Part shown: positions 12,038-22,132 of the stretch, in pieces
How the letters are laid out: each line of letters starts with the position of its first letter
Position numbering within the stretch: the stretch's first letter is position 1
Assembly: GCA_037157565.1 (NCBI GenBank)
Contig: JAZHRO010000036.1
Span: 17,596,501 to 17,660,500, forward strand
DNA from: Thalassia testudinum
Lineage: Eukaryota; Streptophyta; Magnoliopsida; Alismatales; Hydrocharitaceae
Reading direction: 5' to 3'
Length of the DNA stretch: 64,000 nt
Notes under the pieces: generated by a model
The model's input: the letters and a program-made list of their open reading frames with translations, nothing else
Databases searched by the model: none
What the model was told of the DNA's origin: nothing
Made by a program: the position numbers and the translations under genes

Positions 12038-13854
12038 GTAAAGGTTAAGTGATACTATATTGTATTTCTCATATATATTTTAGGATTTTATATAAATTCC
12101 ATTAAAACATTTCTATATTGCATGCTTACCTATGAATTTATACTAATGCTACTACAAAGTTGACTACATCTACACAAATTCCACTCAGATTAAGCTCCGA
12201 ACAAAATGAACCATTGTTTTGAATAGAAGACATTAGAACTGATCTTTTCTCTCCATTCTTGATTAATGTGATAGCCATCTTTCCTCCCCTTTTCCACATC
12301 CTTTCTTTCTTTGCCCCCTCCATCAGCATTCTCTTTGACTTGGCACCCCACATCAGACCCACGTTGGTGATCATTTGGCAACTTGACAGGAGGCACTCCA
12401 CCATCTTTCCCTTGCCAGTAAAAATAAAATGGATTGCTGTTATGAAGTTTGATATGTTGGAAATCAAATATATTATTGTAGATAAGTTAAAATGGATTCC
12501 CTTGACTGTAAAAAAAAGAGTTGATTACTGTTATGTAGTTTGATTTGTTGGAAATCACAGTCAAACCCCCTATTTATGAAGTTGATTGCTATCGATAAGT
12601 TTGATTGCTAGTATTTTTTAGTTGCTCACAGTCCAAATAATAAGACTCAAAGTTAACCAACCAAACCCCCTATTTTGGGACATAAATCCATCATATTATA
12701 GTTGTTGAGGTTATTTTACTTCTTTTATTAGATCCAAAAACCCACAAATAGGTATTCAGTTCCTTGATCTCGAGGCATAACTAAAGGGAAAAAGCTCTTA
12801 CTCTTTAGCCTGCCTACAACCTATTGCATCTCTAGAAATTAGCTTGAAATTCTGCAACTCAGCTCCCCATTAAGGTAGCAACAGATGATGCTCAAATTTT
12901 CACCAACTAGAACCTACAATATCATTATCAATGCATTGCTCAGGAAAATTTGGAATATGACTAAAATTTTGAGTAATCTACAATATGAGGAAAGTTGACC
13001 AAAATCATGAAAGTTGAGTAATCTGCAATATCATTTATGCATTGCTCAAAAATTTCTTAGGAAAATCCGAAATTCCAAAATCCAAGATAGAATCAAAATG
13101 TTCTTTTGGAAACTCATTATCAATGCATTGCTTGTTGATGAACATATTATTAGGTATATGCAAGTTGTAATATAACCAAGATGGAGTTCCTGTGAACACT
13201 CGAAAACTGTTTCAATCATTCAAATTGAATTCACGTCCTTTAGATTCAATTATTCCTTTATTGGTTACTTTTACAAGTTTGTTATGACTAGAGCAAAGGT
13301 GTTGAAGACCATAATCCTGCAACAGAAAACTCTTACATTTACTTGCATACTCCTCAAGTCAGTTCATACAGTTCCAAATTATCCTTATTCCATTTCTTCA
13401 TTCATTCAATATAATCATGCAAAGCAACCATATTCAGATTTCTTGTTATTACCTGACAATCCAGTTAACTTTCATGCCTGGTTTGCATGCTTGTTTACAT
13501 GATTAATTAAATATATGATTCTAAAATGATGTTTGCTCTTTTCTCTCCATACAAGAGTCTGAAGTCAAAGGGAAGCCAGATTTAATGGTACTATTCCTAA
13601 TGCTTATATTAGCACCTTAAGCTTATCACCTCATTTTTTATCCAATTTGGTATGGTGTTGATGGCAAATGTTTAGGCTTTTGTTTATCATAGTTCAGAAT
13701 TTTGCAAGAGTCAAATACTCTTTTCCCATATCATTTCCTTCAATATTGAAGCTTTCTATCATTATTATTTTGAAATTATTAGAAATGACTTCAAGATTAT
13801 TCATTTTCTGACCCCTCCTAGTTTGTGTTAATTTAGGTTCTTGAAACATGAATA
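12038..13854. other. Intergenic stretch; no gene recognised
   Basis: The sequence is AT-rich with scattered stops. A phrase ATGCATTGCTCA recurs near 12933 and 13035, and a variant near 13120, suggesting a small decayed duplication. The phrase CAAACCCCCTATTT recurs near 12563 and 12661. No continuation of the STE24-like gene was found. Confidence 0.45.
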
Positions 13855-13925
13855 GCAACAGTGGTTTAGTGGTAGAATTGTACCCTTCCATGGTATGGAC
13901 CTGGGTTCGATTCCCAACTAGTGCA
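13855..13925 (+). tRNA. tRNA-Gly-like gene, probably a pseudogene, anticodon now reads UCC
   Basis: The 71-base sequence follows plant tRNA-Gly(GCC) closely: the A box TGGTTTAGTGGTAGAA, a B box GGGTTCGATTCCC and the expected acceptor strands GCAACAG and CTAGTGC. The anticodon position reads TCC where the GCC isoacceptor is expected. The acceptor stem has two mismatched pairs and the T stem one, which argues for a decayed copy. Eight T residues (13929-13936), a typical Pol III stop, follow directly. Confidence 0.68.
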
Positions 13926-13928
13926 TCC

Positions 13929-13936
13929 TTTTTTTT
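13929..13936 (+). terminator. T8 run, RNA polymerase III terminator of the tRNA-Gly copy
   Basis: Eight consecutive T residues start three bases past the tRNA 3' end, the normal place for Pol III termination. Retention of the run does not by itself show expression. Confidence 0.55.
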
Positions 13937-14473
13937 GGTCCTAAGTTAAAGCATCCATTTTTTAATCTTTGTGTTTGATAAATTTCTTTATTGCAAACAC
14001 AAAAATGGGAGGTTTGATTCCAATGTACACATGTTAGTTCATGTTAATTTATTTATGAAACATGAATAGTTTGTGTTAATCACTTTTTTAAGATACAGAA
14101 ACCTAAAGGTAGATGAAAGAGATGTCTATGAGTAGGGCTCAAAAGGTTAGCTTACTTAAGTTACCTATTTCATTACATTGGTTTTAAGTTTATAGTCATG
14201 CTCCTTATCTAGTTACTAGTTGACTCAATCTATTAAAAAAAAATTATTTTAGTTACTTGATTAATTGGTATGCATTGAAATGCTCCCCAATTCCTCCTCG
14301 ATTTTCCCAAAAGGTTCTAGGTCATCAAAAAAATAAATTCCATGTTAACATGATCCTGAAATAACAAATTCGTCAGCGGATATATAACTGCATTCATAGA
14401 TTATCTCATTTCTATTTGTTGATGATTTATTTGTTCTCTTAACCATGGCCACATAGACTTTTGATCAACAATC
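13937..14473. other. Spacer up to the Tekay-like element; nothing recognised
   Basis: AT-rich sequence without readable domains. It continues at 24833 on the other side of the retrotransposon, because ATCTC (14474-14478) is repeated at 24828-24832. Confidence 0.5.
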
Positions 14474-14478
14474 ATCTC

Positions 14479-17156
14479 TGTAACAACCCGATTCCCGAGT
14501 CCCTACGAGACATGAGAATCGGACCAACTCGACTAATCCCAAGACCTAGTCGTCCAACGAGGAAGTAACCAAAAGAGAAGTAAAATAAACCACATTCAGC
14601 ATGAATATAACTGGCAGTAACAAAATACAGCAGTAAGAAAAGGAACTACTACAGTATACACTACCACAACAGTAGAACAACAAATATGTACATAACATGA
14701 AGTTTACAATAAAGAAGTACAAGGAGTAACAAGGAAACTACTCACTACAGTGGCAGAAAGTACAACATGAACTGCAGGTAACGCTACTGGACCCTACTCA
14801 GCCCAGCATCCTCTGCAGCCGCTGACCCTGGCTGCTCAACACCTAGTCCTGAAAAGTAACGAGTGTAACACGTTAGTGAAACGCTGAGTAGAGTGACAGC
14901 TAAAAACTAAAGAAGCAGTAGAGTGTACAGTAGCTGTTATATTTTTACTTTCTTTAATTACGTCTTTCTATTATTTCACGATTTATCTATTCCTCAGATC
15001 CTTCACTTGATCTCGAATGTTCCTCGTGGGAACGATCTTGATTGCAGTCTTTTCCGAAAAGTAGAAGTAACACGTGGTGCTCTCCTGGCCGGGAGAGTCC
15101 CCCGTGGTGGCCCTACCCTCAGTCAACCACCCCAAGGTCGCTAACAAACGTAACGGTGACTACAGCACCCGCGATAAGCGCACGGGTAGCTACCCCACAC
15201 TGGCACGCGGTCAGTCGTTTCCGTTAACGGGTGAGCTCAAAACATAGCACGGAACCAGTATAGGGCAGAGCCCTCTCAGTAACAGGGGTCCAACCCCTCC
15301 ATAGTCCGCGCACCCTCCCCTGACTACCCTGGTTTGCCCGTGGGGTAGCTAGTGCTCTCCCTACACTAGTAGCTCTCCTCGGTACTGCGTACGCGAGGGC
15401 CAGCAAGTCGGTGTACAGTAGCCAAACCCACCCCAGTCTCAACCTGAGGGCGGCAAGCTCCCCTCTACACTAAGAGGTAATGTGTGCTCTCATTGGTACC
15501 ACGTACCCAAGAGACAACACACTTCCACGTTTCACTTTCTCAGTTCCGTTCTATTCTCTTTCCAGGAGTTCTACTCCTAATTCCCCGTAGGGTTCGTATT
15601 CTTTTTGTTTGGCCATTGTAGGTTTCACTGTTCTAGTCTTACGTTCATACAACCCATATTCTTAATCATATTTATTCATTCATAACAGGCAGCTATTAAT
15701 TTACAGGCAGCTACTATTTCCTTTCCACTTTTCCAAGACTACAATATATATATTCCACTAGTTTTCCAGTCCTAGGATTCATGCTGTACCCTAGGATCTA
15801 TCATTCAATCTAGTTTTCCAGTCCTAGGATTCATGCAATACCCTAGGATCTATCAATCAATCCAGTTTCTCAGTCCTAGGGTTCATGCAATACCCTAGAC
15901 TCTATTAAATGTTCTACAATTGTAACAAATTATGCTAATTAAATTAAAAGCCACTCTACCAGCTACAACGGAAGTACTGGGGGCGTGGTTGGAAATCCCG
16001 CGCACCTCCGCAACCCTCAAGACTACAATGGAACGGGGTCCTAACACAAGGATCAAACACAAGGAGTTTCTCAGAATGGTATATAATTACTGTAAATGGG
16101 TAGAGGATTTTATTCTGGAAAGAACGCAACTCGAAACGTGAAAAATGAACTCCGAACGAGCCCTAAACAGGTCGAAAACAACGAAACTGCCCAAAATCAG
16201 ACATCTGGAACCTCTTCCAAACGTCTTAAAATGTGTGTCAGAGTGTACCTTCACTCTGTGTAGTCCTTCAGACGTCCAGAAGCCTGCGGGGGCATCTGGC
16301 TTAGTTCACAGACGTCCGATGGTCACCCCGGACGTCTGGAAGTCCTTCTCGTCGTCTGGCACTACGGCCAGACGTCCGATTCACGTGGGATAGCGAGTCC
16401 TCGTGCCCTCTCGAGCAGAACCTGCACGCACCCACCTTGTTCTCAGCACGACGGTTCGCAGACGAAGGTGCGGCGGATGGCCGCATGGCCGTACACGCGA
16501 AAAAGGAAGAAGATAGAAATATCTTACCGGACAGACGTCTGGACAATTCTCCAGACATCTTCACCGTCGTCTGGTCGTAATCCCAGACGTCTGATTCTGG
16601 AAAATTTTCCAGAATCAGAGCTCGACTCACTCTCCGCCCGCGACGCACGGTCGCGCCACGCTCCATCCTCTTGCTGCCCGAGCTGTAGCAGCCCCTCCGC
16701 GACACTCCACGCCCGCTGCTCCCCCGCCGGCCGGCTCTAGCTGCCCCGACAAGCTCGAGCCCTTACGGTCGATCGTCTCTTCTTCTCGCAACACCCCCTC
16801 CCGCACACTCGTCGCGGCCGCTGCTGCCGCCGCTCACTTGCTCTCTCGCGCTCTCACACCGGCAGGGAGAAGGAGAAGAGGAAAGCTGAGGAGATGAGGG
16901 TGAGGGAGAGGGCGAGGGGCCTTATAAGGCCGCGCGGGGAGAGAGAGAGAAAGGAGCTGCGCCCTACAGGAGGAGAGAGGGAAAAAGAGAGAAGAGAGCG
17001 GCGGGTGCAGTCTGCGCGCGCATGCGCACAGACGCAACCCCGTACGCCACAAAAATTTAATACCAGACGTCTGGAAAGGGTTCCAGATGTCTGGTCAAAT
17101 GTCTGGGCCACTTCCCAGACGTCTTAAAAACCCATCTTGAGGCCACGTTCGTAACA
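14479..17156 (-). repeat. 3' LTR of the Tekay-like element
   Basis: This is the left-hand LTR in the window, therefore the 3' LTR of this minus-strand element. It is GC-rich near 16400-17050 and contains eight intact GACGTC cores (16270-16590, and two near 17064 and 17117), plus decayed ones. A TATA-like TTATAAGG is readable on the minus strand near 16920. It contains about 30 extra bases near 17070-17100 relative to its partner. Confidence 0.92.
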
Positions 17157-17269
17157 ATATAACAAACTCAAAGGAAGTTTCGTCCCCGAAACTCGCGCTA
17201 ACTAGGGTGCGAAAAGAACGACATATAAAACATAACAAACTCAAAGAGGACCGAAACCGGTCCGAAAAG

Positions 17270-18675
17270 ACGTACCCGCGAAGAGCTTCGGGTACTGCTC
17301 CCGCATTGCCGCCTCATGCTCCCAGGTAGTCTCCTCGTACCGTTGGCTCCTCCACAAAACCTTCACCAGGGGTACTTGCTTTCGTCTCAAACTGCGGACG
17401 GCTCGGTCAAGAATCTACTCTGGCCGCTCGGGGTAGGTCAGGTCGTCGCCCACCTCGACGCTTTCGTGACTCAGTACATGACTGGGTTCGGCTACGTACT
17501 TCCTGAGGTTGGACACGTGGAACACGTCGTGCACACCAGAAAGCTGAGGAGGGAGGGCAAGTCTGTAAGCAATGGGTCCAACCCACTCCAGGACCTCAAA
17601 GGGCCCCACGAACCTCGGCGCGAGCTTCCCTCTCACCCCAAACCACTGCAGGCCTTTCATGGGAGAAACACGAAGGAAGACGTGGTCCCCAACCTCAAAC
17701 AGCACCTCTCTGCGTCTCCGATCCGCATAGCTCTTCTGCCTGCTCCTGACAGTACGGAGTCGCCTGTGGATCTATTCGACTACTTCCTGACTCTGTCGGA
17801 TCAACCTAGGGCCAACCTCCCAATTGGTCCCCACCTCAACCCAACTCAAGGGTGCCGTACACCTCCGTCCGTATAGAGCCTCGTAGGGAGCCATGCCGAT
17901 GCTCGAGTGATAGTTGTTGTTGTATGCAAACTCCGCCAGGGGCAGGTGCTCCTCCCAAGAGCCCCTCCAGTCCAGTACACAGGCACGCAAAAGGTCCTCA
18001 AGTGTCTGTATCGTGCGCTCAGACTGTCCGTCCGTCTGGGGGTAGTAAGCGGTACTAAATCTCAACCGCGTCCCCAGGGCCTGCTGAGACTCAGTCCAAA
18101 ACTGGGACGTAAAGCAGGTATCCCGGTCGGATACGATCTCCCACGAAACTCCGTGTAGTCGTACCACGTCGCGGATATACCTCTCTGCCAACTGTGCTGG
18201 TCCCAAAGTGACTCGGATCGACAAGAATCGTGCCGTCTTCGTAAGTCTATCCATAATTACCCAGACTGCATCGTGTCCTCACTGGAACAGGGAAGCCCAC
18301 CACCAAGTCCATGGTGATGCTCTCCCACTTCCACTCTGGCACTGGAAGCGGCTGTAGCGGCCCTACAGGCCTCTGATGCTCGGCTTTCACTTGCTAGCAC
18401 ACTAAGCACTGCTGCACGAATTCACCCACATCCCGCTTCATCCCCCTCCACCAAAACTTGCGTCTCAAGTCGTGGTACATCTTCGTGTTTCCTGGATGTA
18501 TGGTGAATCTGGAACCGTGTGCCTCAGTCAGGAGCTCTCTCAACAGCTCCTCGTCTCTAGGAACGCACAACCATCCCCTCAGGTGCAGTACCTGGTCTGT
18601 GAAAGAGAAGTCCCCTGGGTCTCCTGACAGTACTCTGTCGAGTAAGGACTGCAAGTACGGATCGGCCATCTGGTC
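17270..18675 (-). pseudogene. Integrase and chromodomain-like region of the Tekay-like element
   Basis: From right to left: the HHCC zinc-binding region (IHPGNTKMYHDL...CLVC, about 18420-18560); a core with VSDRDTCFTSQFW (near 18110-18150), YYPQTDGQSERT and LAEFAYNN; the GPFEVLEWVGPIAYRLALP and VHDVFHVSNLRKY blocks typical of Tekay (near 17500-17640); and a chromodomain-like tail readable as LVKVLWRSQRYEETTWEHEA...YPKLF (17280-17400). Stop codons separate the HHCC region from the core and the core from the tail, and the first catalytic aspartate segment is frame-shifted. The protein would insert cDNA, and its chromodomain would steer insertion to heterochromatin; here it is broken. Confidence 0.85.
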
Positions 18676-18679
18676 TAGT

Positions 18680-19270
18680 CTGTCGTGTCACAGTCACTGC
18701 CCCACAGTGCCCCCGTAACTCTAGGGGTCGCCAACTGCCCACCTCCTCCAAAAGGCTCCAACTCTGTAACTGTAAACTGGCCAAGTGTGTAGGCACCTTT
18801 CGACTCAAGGCGTTAGCCACCACGTTGGCCTTTCCCGGGTGGTAGGAAATGCTGCAGTCATAGTCCTTCAGGAGCTCCAACCAACGTCTCTGTCTCATGT
18901 TGAGCTCCTTCTGATCAAAAATGTATCTGAGGCTATTGTGATCTATGAAAATCTCAAAGGTCTCACCGTACAAGTAGTGCCTCCAGGTCTTCAGTGCGAA
19001 GACAACAGCTGCCAGCTCCAGGTCGTGGGTAGGTTAGGTATGCTCATGGGGCTTCAGTTGCCGCGAAGCGTAAGCGACAACGTGACCCCTCTGCATGAGC
19101 ACACCCCCTAACCCCTGCAAGGAGGCATCCGTGTACACAACGAACCCGCCACTACTGTCAGGGATGGTGAGCACGGGAGCCGAAGTCAACCTCTCCTTCA
19201 GCTCCTGAAAACACGCCTCGTAGGCGTCTGTCCAAGCGAAGGGCACGTCCTTCCGGGTCAACTGTGTCAT
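18680..19270 (-). pseudogene. RNase H region of the Tekay-like element
   Basis: The segment reads VVYTDASLQGLGGVLMQ (about 19085-19140), then [20 protein letters not shown] and [14 protein letters not shown] (about 18870-18960). These are the standard Ty3 RNase H blocks, including the catalytic YTDAS aspartate. A stop near 19034 and further frame changes break it. It lies directly between reverse transcriptase and integrase, as expected. Confidence 0.83.
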
Positions 19271-19312
19271 AGGACGCGCAATCTGTGAAAAGCCCCTGAT
19301 GAACCGTCTGTA

Positions 19313-20258
19313 CTAGCCTGCCAGTCCCAGGAAACTGCGAATCTCAGTGACTGAACGCGGTCTCTCCCACCTGAGCACTGCCTCGACCTTGGTTGGGTCC
19401 ACCGCCAGGCCGACCCCAGAGATCACATGACCTAAGAAGGTCACCTCCCCCAACCAGAACTCGCACTTGCTGTATTTGGCATACAGCCAACGTCGTCTCA
19501 GTGTGTCCAGAACCATCTGCAAGTGCTGTCCGTGCTGCGTCTGATGTCGAGAATAGATGAGTACATCGTCAATGAATACCACCACGAACTGGTCCAAGTA
19601 CAGCCTAAACACCCGGTTCATCATGTCCATGAAAGCACCGGGGGCATTGGTCATCCCAAACGGCATGACCAAAAAACTCATAGTGTCCGTACCGGGTGCG
19701 GAAAGCTGTCTTGGAGACGTCTGCCTCCCTGATCCTCAACTGGTGGTATCCAGACCTCAAGTCGATCTTGGAGAACATCGTGGCACCTCGCAACTGATCA
19801 AACAAGTCATCAATCCTCAGCAGCGGATATCTGTTCTTGATGGTGACCCTATTCAGCTGTCGGTAGTCCACACAAAGGCGTAGGGTACCATCCTTTTTCT
19901 TCACAAACAGTACCGGGACTCCCCAGGGAGATGCACTGGGCCTCACCAAGCCCTTCTCCAAAAGATCCTGCAACTGAGACTTGAGCTCTCGTAGCTCAAG
20001 CGGTGCCATTCGGTATGGTGCGCTGGAGATGGGGTTGGTCCCTGGTACTAGTGAGATCTCAAACTCGATCTCACGCTCGGGCGGTAGTCCTGGTAACTCG
20101 TCTGGGAACACGTCAGGGTACTCTCTGACCACCGGGATGCTCTGGAAGTCTGCCACAGGGCTGGGCTCTGCCACCACACAAGCTAGGAAGCCCTCACACC
20201 CCTGGCTCAAAAATCTCGTCGCCCGAAGTGTCGAAATGCACCTGAAGCCTCCGTCCAC
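19313..20258 (-). pseudogene. Reverse transcriptase of the Tekay-like element
   Basis: Blocks in order: the [20 protein letters not shown] entry region, [20 protein letters not shown] (about 19870-19920), [17 protein letters not shown] (about 19730-19785), and the catalytic [11 protein letters not shown] (19550-19580). The last two aspartates are intact. [19 protein letters not shown] and RSFLGLAG close the domain. A frameshift near 19680 separates the palm halves. Confidence 0.88.
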
Positions 20259-20261
20259 TGG

Positions 20262-21949
20262 CTATCCGTGAAACTCGAAAGAAGGCAACTCTGGTATGGA
20301 GAAGACGATCTTCCTCTCAAAACAGTCCACCAAAGCGTGGTAAGCGGACAGCCAGTCCATCCCCAGAATTACGCCAAAGTCCTCCATCTGTATCATAATC
20401 AGGTCAGCTGGCAGGCTATGTCCCCCGACACTGACCTCGCAACCCGTGTACACCTCCTCAGCCACAAATAGCTGACCACTCAGACCTATGATTACGAATG
20501 GGTTCTCTAACAGCGTATAGTCCTGGCCCAAACTAACTGCGAAACTGGCTGCGACAAACGAGTGAGTAGCGCTAGAATCGAAAAGTATGTAAACGAGTCT
20601 GCCGAAAACTGAAACCATACCTACCACCACCGATCCCGAAGCTCTGGCATCCCTGTGTGTCAGGGCGTTGATACGCCCCTCAGCTCTAGGTGCGGACGAA
20701 GCAGCCACACTCTGCGTCGGACGGGTAGGTGCTGGCCTGTACCCTCCTCGTGACTGCTGTCCTCCTCCTCGCGTCTGGGAACTGTGGCCTCCTGTGAGCC
20801 CTCCAGTGCTCGGCGTGGGAAGTATCTGCTGACCTCCTACCCTAGACGGGCAGTCCCTCCTGATGTGGCCCGACTGGCCACACTGGTAGCAGAGGGGAAC
20901 CCGACTCCCGCCCTCAGTGGGTCCGGTGCTGGCGACTGGCCCCTGTCGAGGGCCCCCAAAGGCCACTGATGGCCCTGCAAAACATGACGGCTCTCCTGCG
21001 GACTCCACGTGTCTCCTCTCTCGCTGGCCCTGTGAAAAGTCTGGCTGGAAGGGCCTCTTCCGCCCACCGTCAGTGTCTCGTGCGGACAGGTTGGTCTCCT
21101 CGTAGGTCATAGCTGCCTCCACCACCCTTGAAAACATAGGCAGCTTCAGGGGTTTGACATACCCCCGAATCACAGGCCAGAGCCCCTCGATGAACCTCCA
21201 AAGGTGCTCCTCCTCGGTGGCTACCGTTGTCGCTGCAAAGCGGGACAACTCCAGAAAACGCGTGCGGTATGCGCTCACGATCATCGTCCCCTGGCGGAGA
21301 GTGTGGAAGTCCCGCCTCCTCTGGTCCTGTCATGTTCGGGGAAAGTACTGCTCGCAGAAGAGGGTGACGAACTGATCCCAGGTCGGCTCGTCCCTCTCCT
21401 GTCCCCTGACCGCCCTCCACCACCTATGTGTCACACTCTCCAGCTGGTACGTGGCAAAGGCCACGCGGTACTCCACCGGGGGGCGAAGGGTGTCGAAAAT
21501 TTTCTCAAGCTGCTCGAGCCAGTCCTCTGCCTCGGTCGGGTCCTCATCCCCCTTGAAGGAGGGGGGCTTCAGCTTCCGGAACTTCCCGAAGAGCTCGAAG
21601 TGGCGCTGCGGTGGAGATGCTGGTGCACCTCCAGGCAAAGGTGCCTCATGCACAGAAGTGTCGGAGGAAGGTGGGAGCAGTGGCGGCCCATCCCCTCCCC
21701 CGTGTCCAGCACCGCGTCCGTCGTGTGGTCCCACAGAGGACTCCCCCTCCGCAACCCCAGGGAGAGGTGCTCGGGGCGGTGGGTGGAGCTCCTCTCGCAC
21801 AATATCCCATATCAGCTGGGCGAGGTCCTGGGCCTGAATGCCCGGGAGCAGTGGCTATCCACTGAGGCATCGACAGCAACACGCCCACCTCGCTGACCTC
21901 GTCCTCGGCCGCGCCCGCAGCCCGCCTCGCTAGTCCCGCGACGAGGCAT
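20262..21949 (-). pseudogene. Gag and protease of the Tekay-like element
   Basis: The start chosen is the ATG at 21949, which opens an Arg/Gly-rich N terminus (MPRRG..RGRGRGQRGG) typical of Tekay gag and follows the 5' LTR and primer site. Further on are the capsid-like FKGDEDPTEAEDWLEQLEKI segment (about 21490-21550), the RFIEGLWPVIRGYV block and a CCHC zinc knuckle CYQCGQSGHIRRDCP (about 20850-20895). The retropepsin follows: the active site reads FDSSATHSF (about 20565-20590) where DSGATHSF is usual, then VILGMDWLSAYHALVDC. An in-frame TGA lies near 21325, and frame changes occur near the N terminus. Confidence 0.85.
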
Positions 21950-22117
21950 CTCCTGTAAGGAGATGCAAAACAAAGCGGAAACACGTCAATACAGAACGAT
22001 ATCTAACGAAAATGTCTAAGAACTCATGTCAAAAGATATGTTTTGGTGGCTACTCTAGTTACAGACATGTGAATTGGTTATTTTCCAGTTAGTTGATTCA
22101 CTTCTCAGGACGACCTT

Positions 22118-22129
22118 GCACTAATACCA
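22118..22129 (-). other. Primer-binding site of the Tekay-like element (initiator tRNA-Met)
   Basis: On the minus strand, three bases inside the 5' LTR border, the sequence reads TGGTATTAGTGC, matching the usual TGGTATCAGAGC with three changes. Its position relative to 22133 confirms that the element is transcribed leftwards. Confidence 0.75.
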
Positions 22130-22132
22130 TCT

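Noticed and set aside
16301..16705. 134-codon minus-strand frame in the Tekay-like LTR
   Set aside because: It lies in GC-rich LTR sequence, has no similarity to a known domain, and is not kept as one frame in the partner LTR.
17316..17876. 186-codon plus-strand frame
   Set aside because: It is antisense to the integrase C-terminal region, whose family motifs are clear on the minus strand.
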